DNA of 64,000 nt from Verrucomicrobiales bacterium (GTDB taxonomy: Bacteria > Verrucomicrobiota > Verrucomicrobiia > Verrucomicrobiales > DEV007): assembly GCA_029213265.1 (NCBI GenBank), contig JARGNG010000010.1, forward strand, positions 62,001-126,000, written 5' to 3'. This document shows, piece after piece, positions 1 through 8,906 of the stretch. Position 1 is the stretch's first letter. Each line of letters opens with the position of its first letter. The notes under the pieces were generated by a model, which saw nothing but the letters and a program-made list of their open reading frames with translations, was not told where the DNA came from and did not search any database. The position numbers were made by a program, and so were the translations under genes.

Positions 1-271
1 TGACCATGTGCTGATGGGTATAAAGACCGGTCGCCAGAGTCATCAAGGAAGGGCGGCATAGGGCTGTCGGAACGTAGCCTCTTCTGAATAGCGCCGACCT
101 GTCGGCCAGCTTATCGAGATGGGGTGTCTCAATCTGCTCATGTCCCATAAAGCTGTAATCTGTCCAGGACTGATCGTCCGATAGAATCAGCACGATATTC
201 GGTCTCTTCTCCGCAGCGGAAAGGAGTCCAGTCGCCGCAGCGAACACGATAAAGAAAAATTTGCACTTCAT
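1..271 (-). CDS. Sulfatase, N-terminal part (cut by window edge)
   Basis: Ninety residues of a secreted formylglycine-dependent sulfatase are visible; the rest lies beyond the left edge. Residues 1-19 form a signal peptide. The segment NIVLILSDDQSW carries the paired aspartates (D32, D33) that bind the catalytic calcium in this family. C72 lies in CRPSLMTLATG, the position of the cysteine converted to formylglycine. The usual CxPSR core has Leu where Arg is expected, so maturation and activity are less certain than for a canonical member. Sulfatases of this kind remove sulfate esters from algal or host glycans in the periplasm; the substrate cannot be told from this fragment. The start is the ATG at 271, which gives the signal peptide directly. 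Confidence 0.88.
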   Translation of the reverse strand, partial: MKCKFFFIVFAAATGLLSAAEKRPNIVLILSDDQSWTDYSFMGHEQIETPHLDKLADRSALFRRGYVPTALCRPSLMTLATGLYTHQHMV

Positions 272-375
272 TGGGAAACGAACACCGCTGTGGTTTCCCC
301 GTCAATCGTCACCGTCCAAACCCGCAATCCGTAATGACGGCGAAATATGTCTCTCCGTGAAGCCACTGTTACCAT
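268..375 (-). CDS. Possible 35-residue upstream ORF coupled to the sulfatase
   Basis: A short frame starts with ATG at 375 and ends with TGA at 268-270, overlapping the sulfatase ATG as ATGA. The peptide begins MVTVASRRDIF and ends in TAVFVSQ; I recognise no domain. The ATGA junction would permit translational coupling, but an open frame this short can occur by chance, so this is a weak call. The rest of the 272-517 interval holds only AT-rich, promoter-like sequence between divergent genes. Confidence 0.18.
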   Translation of the reverse strand: MVTVASRRDIFRRHYGLRVWTVTIDGETTAVFVSQ

Positions 376-517
376 GATGGCAAAATTGGAGGCAAAAAGT
401 CAGAATTCACTTTGATGCATCTGCCTGATAGACAATCCCTTTCCAAAAAAAAGCCATATCCGCTTCGTCTGCCAAAATAGTTTGTTTAAGTATAGTTTTT
501 ATGATAATTTTATAAAA

Positions 518-2020
518 ATGAAGCCGCATACGACTCAATTCAGGAATCGATCAACCGGGAAAGGGTTTGTCCAACCCCCTCCTGTGGCGATCTCTGAACA
601 GGAGACTCCCCAGCCGGAGTCCCGGGAGATTTCCTTATCCAACGAGTCGGACGCAGTCGAAACTCTTCGCCAACTGGAAAAGGTGGTATCCGAATTCATG
701 ATCACCTATCCTTCGCATACCCAGAGGATCCCTTCGATCCGACCGGGTGAAAATGCGATGATTGGTTTCGTCCGTGCGATGGTTGCGTCGATGGCTGCCA
801 AGCAGGAGGAATTAGAAAGACTGAACGAAGAAGTGCTCGAAGCGGCGTCTGAGAAGGAACGCTTCTTTGCCAATATGAGTCACGAGGTTCGCACTCCCAT
901 GAACGGGATTTTCGGGATGGTAAACCTCCTTCGTGAGATGGATCTCGACCCCGTGCAGCGCGAATATATGGACATGGTTCATGCTTCGAGCGAGTCGCTG
1001 CTCAACATTCTCGATGACATTCTGGACTATGCGAAATTGAATTCCGGAGAATTTCAGCTTCGCCCGCGCTCATTCGATCTCGGCAAATTGATCCGCGAAG
1101 CACTCTGCGTCTACAAACCGACTGCGGACAAAAAAGGCATCGATCTAGGGGCCACTATTTGCTCCTCCCTTCCCGATGAGTTTATCGCGGACGACCTTCG
1201 ACTCAAACAAATCCTCTCCAACCTCGTCAGCAATGCGATCAAATTTACGGACGAAGGTGGAGTCAGCGTGCAAGTGCGAGGCATCGAAAAGTCAGGCCGC
1301 TTACAACTCCTCTTTGAAGTAAAAGATACCGGAATCGGCATTTCTCCGGAGGCGGGAAAAACTTTGTTTTCCCCCTTTCGCCAAATCGAATCCGAGGATG
1401 AACGCCGCTACGATGGAACCGGCCTCGGCCTCGCAATTTCCAAAAACCTGGTTGAAGCAATGGGCGGAAGGGTCTGGTTTGAGAGCGAATCCGGAGTTGG
1501 GACCGCATTTCTTTTCACGGTTGACTACGAAGAGGCAAATATTCCCGAAGAGGAACCTGATGACCTCGTCAATCGACGTACACTCAATGAAGAACGCACA
1601 CAGGCGATTCGAACGAGAACAAAGAAGAGAGTTCTTCTTGTCGAGGACAACAAGATGAACCAAAAGGTCGCCAGTCTAACCCTGCAGCAGCTGGGATGCG
1701 AAGTAACGATCGCCAACAACGGTCAGGAAGCCGTTGATCTGGCAGATGGACCAATTCACTTTGATCTGATCTGCATGGATGTAAACATGCCTGTGATGAA
1801 CGGTCTCGACGCAGCCAAAGCCATTCGACAACTCAATCACCACAATGCCACAACCCGTATTCTGGCAATGACCGGCATGGCATTCGAGGAGGATCGCGAT
1901 AACTGCATCGCCGCCGGGATGGACGACGTCGTCACAAAGCCGTTTGATCTCAACGACCTCCGGACTCGTGTCGAGGAAATCGGAAACACTGATCTGGCCG
2001 GCGTTGCCCTGAGTTCCTGA
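518..2020 (+). CDS. Hybrid sensor histidine kinase/response regulator
   Basis: This is a 500-residue soluble hybrid kinase with no membrane segment. In numbering that adds 12 residues for an upstream in-frame TTG at 482: a helical segment (about 60-125) leads into HisKA with phospho-acceptor H134 in NMSHEVRTPMNG. The HATPase domain follows, with N251 (LVSNAIKFT), DTGIGISPE and GTGLGLAIS. A C-terminal receiver has the acidic pair in VLLVEDNKMNQ, phospho-acceptor D433 (CMDVNMPVMNG), and the conserved threonine and lysine (MTG, TKPFD). All catalytic residues are present. No input domain is recognised in the N-terminal 60 residues, so the signal is unknown. I prefer the ATG at 518; neither start has a clear Shine-Dalgarno sequence. 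Confidence 0.9.
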   Translation: MKPHTTQFRNRSTGKGFVQPPPVAISEQETPQPESREISLSNESDAVETLRQLEKVVSEFMITYPSHTQRIPSIRPGENAMIGFVRAMVASMAAKQEELERLNEEVLEAASEKERFFANMSHEVRTPMNGIFGMVNLLREMDLDPVQREYMDMVHASSESLLNILDDILDYAKLNSGEFQLRPRSFDLGKLIREALCVYKPTADKKGIDLGATICSSLPDEFIADDLRLKQILSNLVSNAIKFTDEGGVSVQVRGIEKSGRLQLLFEVKDTGIGISPEAGKTLFSPFRQIESEDERRYDGTGLGLAISKNLVEAMGGRVWFESESGVGTAFLFTVDYEEANIPEEEPDDLVNRRTLNEERTQAIRTRTKKRVLLVEDNKMNQKVASLTLQQLGCEVTIANNGQEAVDLADGPIHFDLICMDVNMPVMNGLDAAKAIRQLNHHNATTRILAMTGMAFEEDRDNCIAAGMDDVVTKPFDLNDLRTRVEEIGNTDLAGVALSS

Positions 2021-2112
2021 TCATTTCCGGCTCGCCCTTGTTTCCGCAATCCCGCACCAATGCGTCCATTGCGGTATCATCATGAAAACGGATCGTGTCG
2101 TAAACTTCCACG

Positions 2113-4983
2113 ATGCGATTCCATCTCCAGCAGCTCCCCTTCCCTGCCCTTCAAGCACTTTGCTGGGGCGGCCTGCTACTTTCTTCGTTTTCCGTCGCTG
2201 AGGAGACTTCCTTCGACTCCTCACAAATTCAGTTTTTCGAAAACGAGATCCGTCCCCTTCTCTCTGACAACTGCCTTGAGTGCCACACCGGAACCAAAGC
2301 CAAAGTTGGTCTGCAACTGAATCATCGCCGCGGTTGGCTCAAAGGCAGTGACTATCGCCCGGTGATCAATCAGGAGAACGCTGCCGACAGCCTCGTTCTT
2401 CACGCCATCAATCAAACCCCCGGAAAGAATGTGAAGCCGATGCCCTATGAAAGAGGAAAAATCGCCGCAGAGAAAATTGCCAAACTGACCAAATGGATCG
2501 AGATGGGCCTCCCCTGGCCGGAATCGCCGAAAGACGTTCCTGACGACCCCCGCCAACACTGGTCGTTCCAAACGGTAGCCCCGTCAGATGTCCCAGCCGA
2601 TTCGCACCCGATTGACTTTTTTCTCCGGAAAGCACGAAAGGCGGCAGGAGTTTCTCCGGCAATAAAGGCGGACCGGTCTACACTTTTCCGCCGTGCCTCT
2701 TTTACCCTGCTCGGTCTGCCGCCTGAATATGAAGATCTCAAGGAATTCGTTGAAGATTCGAAGACCGATTCAGAAGCGTGGGAGACTATGATTCAAGCCA
2801 TGATGGCATCGCCCCACTACGGAGAACGGTGGGCGAGACTCTGGATGGACGTCGCCCGCTACTCCGATACGAAAGGCTACGAAGCAGGAGGGCGGGAGCG
2901 CCGCTTTGTCTACAGCTACGCCTACCGCGATTGGCTCATCAAGGCTCTCAACAAAGACATGCCCTACGACCAGTTTCTTATTTACCAACTCGCAGCCGAA
3001 CAACTGGTCGATTGGAACGGGCCGGAAAAAGAACATCTCGCCGCGATGGGCTTTCTTTCCCTCAGTAAAAACGGAAGGTCCGAATTGATTATTGACGACC
3101 GCATCGACACCACCTTCCGTGGCATGATGGCTCTGACCGTGGCCTGTGCCCGCTGTCACGATCACAAGTTCGACCCGATCCCGACGAAAGAATACTACAG
3201 TCTCTACAGCATCTTCTCGAACTCACTCGACGTGGCCACCCCGGTGATCGGAGAACCGAAATCGGGACCGGAATACGAAAAGTATCTTCAGGACCTCGCG
3301 GAAAAACAGAAGGTCATTGATGACTTCCTTGAACCGAAGCTGGCTAAAATTGCAGAAGAAAATCCGAATCTTGCCAACCGGAGAATTCAACTGGTCGCCA
3401 AACTCGACCGGGTGGATCGACGCGAACTTCAAAACAAGCAACGGGTCGTCGACAAGTTCGTCGCGGACGCAGGTATGGAGCCGGACAAAGCGATTATCCT
3501 GAAGGACAAGGAAACACCCTCCGGTCACGCCGTTTTCATCCGGGGCAATCCCGCCCGGCGCGGGGAAGCGGTGCAGCGTCATTTTCTCTCGATCGCTTCC
3601 CCCGGGGAACCGGCGGTGTATCAGAAAGGAAGCGGCCGCCTCGAAATGGCGAAGGACATCGCGAGCGCTGAAAACCCCCTCACCGCTCGAAACATTGTGA
3701 ACCGCGTCTGGATGTGGCACTTCGGGGAAGGCATCGTCCGGACGATTGATGATTTCGGCATCCAGGGGGAAAAGCCGGACCACCCGGAATTGCTTGATTA
3801 TCTCGCCCACTGGTTTGTCGAAAACGGATGGTCGCTCAAGAAGCTTCACCACCTCATCATGACTTCCGACGCGTGGCAGCAGTCCTCGGCCAATTCCGCT
3901 GCCGAAAACAACATGCTCGTCGATTCCGAAAATCGTCTCCTCTGGAAATTCAATCGCAGGCGTCTTGAACTGGAACAAATGCGCGACGCCGTTCTCGACG
4001 TCGCGGGCAGCCTCAGCGACCAAATGTATGGACGGGCCGTCAAAATCCTCGAACCGCCCTACTCCACCCGCCGCTCCGTCTATGCCTTTATCGATCGTCA
4101 AAATCTTAATCCCATCTTCCGGAACTTTGATTTCTCCAACCCGCAGGAAACCACTGCAAAGCGCCCCCGCACCACCATTCCGATGCAGGCCCTGTTCACA
4201 TTAAACAGCGATTTCATGCAGAACCAGGCCGCCCTCCTCGCGGATACGGCGAAGAAGCAGGAGGATGGAATCGGCTATCTTCACAAGGCCGTTTTTGCTT
4301 CGGAACCCTCGGAAAGTGATCGCGTTCTCGCCGACAGCTTTCTCACGGCATTTGAAAGCGAATCCGCCTCACTCGGCAAGCGTCAGACCAATACCGAGTG
4401 GAGCTATGGATGGGGAACGGTCGATCAGAAAACCGGTAAGGTTACCTTCCAGCCCTACCCGCACTGGACGGGTGAGACCTGGCAGATCGCGAAGGAATAC
4501 CCGCTCAAGGACAATCCACTCAGCTATCTCCATGCGCGCAGCGGATCCACCCACCCCGGCTACACCAGCAACGAATCGGCGATCTACCAATGGCGTGCCC
4601 CGAAGGATATGACAGTGACCATTTCGGGACTTCTCGAGCGCTCCAGTGTCGGGAAGGGCAACGGGGTGCGTGTGTTTATCACGTCAGAAAGTTCCGGGAT
4701 TCTTTTTGATCAGGTTCTCGACCCGTCGAAGGACAAGCTCGTCACCTCGCTGAAGGATGTCACGCTCGCTAAAAACGAGCGGCTCTACTTCCTTGTCGAC
4801 CCGCACGAAAACAATTCCAGCTTCGACTCGGTGCGATGGAGCCCTCAAGTCCTTGATCAAAGCGGAGCCTGGCCGAAGTCGGGACTCGCTGAAACCTTTT
4901 CCGGTCCCGCCACTCCGGCCACCGCCTGGAGCGCCTATACTCACGCCCTGCTCAACACGAACCGGTTTCTCTTTGTCGAATAG
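2113..4983 (+). CDS. DUF1549/DUF1553 protein with planctomycete-type cytochrome c domain
   Basis: A 956-residue secreted protein of the PSCyt1-DUF1549-DUF1553 architecture that is abundant in Planctomycetes and Verrucomicrobia. An N-terminal hydrophobic segment (about 10-29) is followed by one haem-c motif, CLECH at C54-H58. DUF1549 (about 160-370) includes the conserved RWARLWMDVARYSDT region, and DUF1553 (about 490-760) includes ENPLTARNIVNRVWMWHFG. A C-terminal beta-rich region (about 790-900) looks like a carbohydrate-binding or jelly-roll fold. The biochemical role of the family is not established; gene pairing with DUF1501 is typical, often near sulfatases and glycoside hydrolases, which fits a role in polysaccharide use. 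The next gene starts 2 bases after the stop, so the two are surely co-transcribed. Confidence 0.93.
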   Translation: MRFHLQQLPFPALQALCWGGLLLSSFSVAEETSFDSSQIQFFENEIRPLLSDNCLECHTGTKAKVGLQLNHRRGWLKGSDYRPVINQENAADSLVLHAINQTPGKNVKPMPYERGKIAAEKIAKLTKWIEMGLPWPESPKDVPDDPRQHWSFQTVAPSDVPADSHPIDFFLRKARKAAGVSPAIKADRSTLFRRASFTLLGLPPEYEDLKEFVEDSKTDSEAWETMIQAMMASPHYGERWARLWMDVARYSDTKGYEAGGRERRFVYSYAYRDWLIKALNKDMPYDQFLIYQLAAEQLVDWNGPEKEHLAAMGFLSLSKNGRSELIIDDRIDTTFRGMMALTVACARCHDHKFDPIPTKEYYSLYSIFSNSLDVATPVIGEPKSGPEYEKYLQDLAEKQKVIDDFLEPKLAKIAEENPNLANRRIQLVAKLDRVDRRELQNKQRVVDKFVADAGMEPDKAIILKDKETPSGHAVFIRGNPARRGEAVQRHFLSIASPGEPAVYQKGSGRLEMAKDIASAENPLTARNIVNRVWMWHFGEGIVRTIDDFGIQGEKPDHPELLDYLAHWFVENGWSLKKLHHLIMTSDAWQQSSANSAAENNMLVDSENRLLWKFNRRRLELEQMRDAVLDVAGSLSDQMYGRAVKILEPPYSTRRSVYAFIDRQNLNPIFRNFDFSNPQETTAKRPRTTIPMQALFTLNSDFMQNQAALLADTAKKQEDGIGYLHKAVFASEPSESDRVLADSFLTAFESESASLGKRQTNTEWSYGWGTVDQKTGKVTFQPYPHWTGETWQIAKEYPLKDNPLSYLHARSGSTHPGYTSNESAIYQWRAPKDMTVTISGLLERSSVGKGNGVRVFITSESSGILFDQVLDPSKDKLVTSLKDVTLAKNERLYFLVDPHENNSSFDSVRWSPQVLDQSGAWPKSGLAETFSGPATPATAWSAYTHALLNTNRFLFVE

Positions 4984-4985
4984 CC

Positions 4986-6410
4986 ATGAACACTCTTCCC
5001 GCCACCCGACGTGAGTTTCTTTCCCGCACCGGAATGGGAATGGGCGCACTTGGACTCAGTCCGTTTCTTTCCTCCCTTCAGGCATCGAACCGCTCGCTCA
5101 ATCCGCTAGCACCCGGTGCGACCCACTTCCCTGCCAGGGCAAAGCGGGTCATCCATATTTTTGCCAATGGGGGTCCATCGCAAGTCGACTCCTTCGACTA
5201 CAAGCCGGAACTGGAAAAGTATCACGGGAAAGAAGTTCCGGGGGAGCACCTCCGAACGGAAAGGAAAACCGGCACGCTTATGAAGTCGCCCTTCAACTTT
5301 TCCCAACACGGGGAAAGCGGAATCTGGGCGAGCGATCTGTTTCCGAAAGTTTCGGAAATGGTCGATGACCTCTGCATCATCAATTCGATGCATGCCAACG
5401 TCCCGAATCACGAGCCATCACTGATGCTCATGAACACGGGCGCGGAGCGCGTCAACCTCGTGCGTCCGAGCATGGGAAGCTGGGTCACCTACGGACTGGG
5501 GACCGAAAATGAAAACCTTCCCGGTTTCGTTTCCCTCTGTCCCGGAGGAGTGCCGATCGTCGAAACACAGAACTGGCGCTCCGCCTTCCTTCCCGGTGCC
5601 TACCAGGGGACTCACATTGACACCAAGAATACGAATATCGCCAAGCTGATCCCCGACATCCGCAATCCGAGAATGCCGCGGGAGTTGCAGCGAAAGCAGC
5701 TCGACCTGATCCAGGAAATGAATCGGCAGGATGGAGAAGACGGAGGCCTCGATCCTGATGCCGAAGCCCGTATTCACTCCCTCGAGCTCGCCTACAAGAT
5801 GCAGATCGAAGCGACCGATGCCTTCAACGTCGAACGCGAGCCGGAGTCAGTCCGCAAGCTCTACGGGGAAACCCTTCACGGACGTCAGATGCTCATCGCC
5901 CGCCGACTGGTCGAGCGTGGCGTTCGCTTTGTTCAGGTCTGGCACGGAGCCGGGCAGCCCTGGGACAGCCATGCGGAGATTGCAAAAAATCATGGCAAGC
6001 TGGGCCAGGAAGCCGATCAACCAATCGCCGCCCTGCTAACCGATTTGAAGCAGCGCGGACTTCTTGAAGACACACTCGTCATCTGGGGCGGTGAGTTCGG
6101 TCGCACCCCGACCGTGGAACTTCCCACACCCGGTTCCAACGCTGCCAACACGAAGTTGGGCCGTGATCACAACCACCACGGCTTTACCATGTGGATGGCC
6201 GGGGGCGGAGTCAAAAGCGGCTTTCAATACGGAAAGTCCGACGACTTCGGTTTCAAGGCGGTCGAGAATCGCATGCACGTGCATGACCTCCACGCAACAA
6301 TTCTGCACCTATTAGGTTTTGATCACGAAAAACTCACCTATCGCTATGCCGGTCGGGATTTCCGACTGACCGACGTCCACGGCGAAGTTTTTCACGACCT
6401 CCTCGCGTAA
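4986..6410 (+). CDS. DUF1501 domain protein, Tat-exported
   Basis: A 474-residue protein with a twin-arginine signal at the N-terminus (TRREFLSRTGMGMGALGLS), so it is probably exported folded. The remainder matches DUF1501, a sulfatase/alkaline-phosphatase-superfamily-like fold: FANGGPSQVDSFDYKP near residue 55, WGGEFGRTP near 367 and DHNHHGFTMW near 393 are the conserved blocks, rich in possible metal ligands. It is translationally linked to the preceding DUF1549/DUF1553 gene (2-base gap) and is its standard partner in this phylum. No enzymatic reaction has been proven for the family. It ends in convergent orientation to the histidine kinase gene, with a 74-base gap that holds only a weak dyad. 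Confidence 0.93.
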   Translation: MNTLPATRREFLSRTGMGMGALGLSPFLSSLQASNRSLNPLAPGATHFPARAKRVIHIFANGGPSQVDSFDYKPELEKYHGKEVPGEHLRTERKTGTLMKSPFNFSQHGESGIWASDLFPKVSEMVDDLCIINSMHANVPNHEPSLMLMNTGAERVNLVRPSMGSWVTYGLGTENENLPGFVSLCPGGVPIVETQNWRSAFLPGAYQGTHIDTKNTNIAKLIPDIRNPRMPRELQRKQLDLIQEMNRQDGEDGGLDPDAEARIHSLELAYKMQIEATDAFNVEREPESVRKLYGETLHGRQMLIARRLVERGVRFVQVWHGAGQPWDSHAEIAKNHGKLGQEADQPIAALLTDLKQRGLLEDTLVIWGGEFGRTPTVELPTPGSNAANTKLGRDHNHHGFTMWMAGGGVKSGFQYGKSDDFGFKAVENRMHVHDLHATILHLLGFDHEKLTYRYAGRDFRLTDVHGEVFHDLLA

Positions 6411-6484
6411 CTTACAGACATCCAGAGGCGGGCGTATTTCGGGATCTTCCGAATCCACGGGCGGGGTAGCTTTTCAAGCCCGGA

Positions 6485-8092
6485 TTATACCGCCATCGAA
6501 ACCGGCAATCGAATTTCAAACTTCGTCCACTCCCGGTCAGCCTGCGCGAGGCTGATCTCTCCACCGTGCCCTTCCACGACCGCCTGTGCGAGGCTGAGAC
6601 CGAGACCAAAGCCATCGACTCCGCGGGAGCGAGCTTTGTCTGCGCGGAAGAACCGGTCAAAGACTTTGCTCTTTTCTTCCCCGGTAATTCCGGGCCCGGT
6701 GTTTTCGACCGAAATCAGGATCACACCTTTCTCCGATTTCATCGCAATTCGGACGATGCCCTCTTCTTCGTTGTACTTGATCGCATTGTTGATCAGGTTG
6801 AGCAGGGCCTGTTGCAGAAGAGTTGGATCGCCTTGTATTTTGATCCCACTTTCGATGTCCGACTCGATGCGAACTCCACCCGACTCGGCCATGATTTCGG
6901 CATCTTCGCAGAGCGTTTCCAGTTCCGTGGAAAGATCAATGGGATCCGACTTTCGGATCAGCTCGCCTACATCAGCCTGAGAAAGCAACATCAAACTTCG
7001 GGTGATTGACTTGAGTCGATCCGTCTCGCCGCGAAGAATCAGCAGCCGGTTCTCCTCCGGTGCCCCGGGTTCACATTCCCGAAGGGCCGTCTCGATTTCG
7101 GCCTGCATCACGGTGATCGGAGTCTTCAGTTCATGCGACACATCGGCGCTGAATCGGGTGGCATGGGAAAACCCTTTTTCGAGACGGTCCATCATTCCGT
7201 TGAGGACTTCGACAAGATGCTCAATTTCCGGGTCCGAGTGCCCCTTTTCCTCCATCCGCGCATCAAGTTGCTTTGCGGTAACGTGACTGGCCGTCTCGGC
7301 AATTTTTCGAATCGGTCGCAATGCCCGCTCTGCCACGAGCCACCCCCCGAAACCAATGAAGGCGAGCGCGAGAGGAATTCCGATGAAGAGACCGCGTTCC
7401 AGCCGTTTCAATCCGGCAATTGACGCAGTGAGATCGAGAGCGACCATGACATAGTAACCGCGCTCATGAGCGATCATGATCCGCCAGTCTTTCCCCTTCC
7501 AGTTTACCGTCGCGAGTTCTGCCACTTCGAATGGATCGACATCAAAGGGATTGCTCGACTCCAGTGGCGGGATTTGCCCATCGCCCGGCAGGAATTCCTC
7601 CCCCAAAATCTCCGCGAGGAAAGCGTCCCCTTCGGAACGAGGCCCTTTCCGCCCTTTCAAGCCGCGGCCGGGCGCTCCTTTCGGCGACCGGGGAGCACCC
7701 TTCACCAGATTATCGTCACGCCAATCCGGGCGTTCCTTTGGCTGCGGTTGCCGGGCGGGAAACCCTTCAGGAAAGGCTTCCTGAAATTCTTCATAGTCGT
7801 CGAAAGACGAAAATATTTCGAGGCCTTCGATATCATCCCTCATGTGCAGATGAAGAAGCTCTCCATCAATATCATCCCCATAGCTGATACGAATGTTGTT
7901 CTCCACCTGGTTCCAGTTGGCTCTCGGATGAAGGTCATGGATCAGTCGACTGCTTATGCCATCGAGGCGCAGGTCGAGAGATTCCCTCACCGATTCAACC
8001 ATGAAATACCAGGCGAGAACGCTCACGCCGATGATCGCCACTCCCGAAACGAAAGTGGAAATCAGTGCCAGTCGCGTGCGGAGGGATCGCAT
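6485..8092 (-). CDS. Membrane sensor histidine kinase (HAMP-HisKA-HATPase)
   Basis: A 535-residue two-membrane-pass kinase. TM1 is about 8-32, a periplasmic loop about 33-232, TM2 about 233-254, HAMP about 255-308, HisKA with H320 in FSADVSHELKTPITVM, and HATPase with N-box LLNLINNAIKYN, G1 ENTGPGI and G2 GFGLGLSLAQA. The domain order matches the CusS/QseC type of OmpR-linked kinases. The periplasmic loop carries an unusual low-complexity stretch rich in Pro, Lys, Gly and Arg (about 112-152). The gene starts 3 bases after the response-regulator stop, so the two form one unit. The signal is unknown. Confidence 0.93.
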   Translation of the reverse strand: MRSLRTRLALISTFVSGVAIIGVSVLAWYFMVESVRESLDLRLDGISSRLIHDLHPRANWNQVENNIRISYGDDIDGELLHLHMRDDIEGLEIFSSFDDYEEFQEAFPEGFPARQPQPKERPDWRDDNLVKGAPRSPKGAPGRGLKGRKGPRSEGDAFLAEILGEEFLPGDGQIPPLESSNPFDVDPFEVAELATVNWKGKDWRIMIAHERGYYVMVALDLTASIAGLKRLERGLFIGIPLALAFIGFGGWLVAERALRPIRKIAETASHVTAKQLDARMEEKGHSDPEIEHLVEVLNGMMDRLEKGFSHATRFSADVSHELKTPITVMQAEIETALRECEPGAPEENRLLILRGETDRLKSITRSLMLLSQADVGELIRKSDPIDLSTELETLCEDAEIMAESGGVRIESDIESGIKIQGDPTLLQQALLNLINNAIKYNEEEGIVRIAMKSEKGVILISVENTGPGITGEEKSKVFDRFFRADKARSRGVDGFGLGLSLAQAVVEGHGGEISLAQADREWTKFEIRLPVSMAV

Positions 8093-8095
8093 CTC

Positions 8096-8770
8096 TTACT
8101 GGGGCTTGCCGATTCGGTAGCCGACTCCCCGAACCGTCTCGATCAGTTTGGTGGGAAACTCCTTGTCCACCTTCTTGCGAATGCGCTGAATGTAAACATC
8201 AACGAGGTTGGTGTCAGGGTCGAAAGAGTAGTTCCAGACATGCTCGCAGATCTGCATGCGACTGACGACCCGACCCGGTGATTTCATCAAATATTCGAGA
8301 AGGGAAAATTCACGCATCGAGAGCTGAATCTCTTCCTCGCCCCGCTTCACGACCCGGTTGACGAGATCCATGAAAAGATCTTCCACTTTCAGCAAATGAG
8401 TCGCTTCACCCGCAGAACGGCGCACAATCGTATGGAGCCGGGCGATCAATTCCTCGATGTAAAACGGCTTCGTCATGTAGTCATCCGCTCCGAGATTCAA
8501 GCCCTCGAGCCGCTCGTCGAGCTCGCTGCGGGCTGTCAGCAAGAGGACAGGCACATTGTTCCCCTTCTTTCGCAGGTTCTTGAGAATGCTGAGTCCGTCC
8601 CGGCCGGGAAGCATGATATCGAGAACGATCGCGTCGTAGGGCTCGGTCGTCGCGAGAGCGTAGCCGTCATCCCCATCGCGGGTCAGGTCGACAACAAAGC
8701 CCTGTTCCTTCAATCCTTTTTCAATAAACGAAGCAATGCGCTCCTGATCTTCGACAACGAGAACTCTCAT
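8096..8770 (-). CDS. OmpR-family response regulator
   Basis: A 224-residue regulator with an N-terminal receiver (acidic pair E7/D8 in VVEDQ, phospho-acceptor D51 in VLDIMLPGRDG, TKPF lysine) and a C-terminal winged-helix DNA-binding domain (about 125-222, ending VRGVGYRIGKPQ). The frame stays open upstream to 8863, but the ATG at 8770 gives the standard family start MRVLVVEDQ. It is co-transcribed with the downstream kinase. A terminator hairpin at 8828-8877 separates it from the upstream peroxidase gene, so its promoter should lie in about 8771-8830. Confidence 0.94.
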   Translation of the reverse strand: MRVLVVEDQERIASFIEKGLKEQGFVVDLTRDGDDGYALATTEPYDAIVLDIMLPGRDGLSILKNLRKKGNNVPVLLLTARSELDERLEGLNLGADDYMTKPFYIEELIARLHTIVRRSAGEATHLLKVEDLFMDLVNRVVKRGEEEIQLSMREFSLLEYLMKSPGRVVSRMQICEHVWNYSFDPDTNLVDVYIQRIRKKVDKEFPTKLIETVRGVGYRIGKPQ

Positions 8771-8827
8771 GGATGCTGAACTGATTAGATAGATTTCAAA
8801 AATTGCTTCAAGCGAAATACGGTGTCG

Positions 8828-8877
8828 ATGAAAAGAAAGGACAGGGCTCCGGCGAAACCGCAAGCCGGAACCCTGTC
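8828..8877 (-). terminator. Rho-independent terminator after the peroxidase gene
   Basis: Arms 8840-8853 and 8864-8877 (GACAGGGCTCCGGC against GCCGGAACCCTGTC) pair over 14 bases with one mismatch and a 10-base loop. Read on the minus strand, the stem is followed by a T-rich tract (8828-8839). It sits just past the peroxidase stop and ahead of the response regulator. Confidence 0.75.
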
Positions 8878-8906
8878 ACTCCCTCAACCAACCAGGGAAG
8901 TAAAAA

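Noticed and set aside
6411-6484. Terminator between the DUF1501 gene and the kinase gene
   Set aside because: A 5-base TTCGG/CCGAA stem without a T run is below what I would call.
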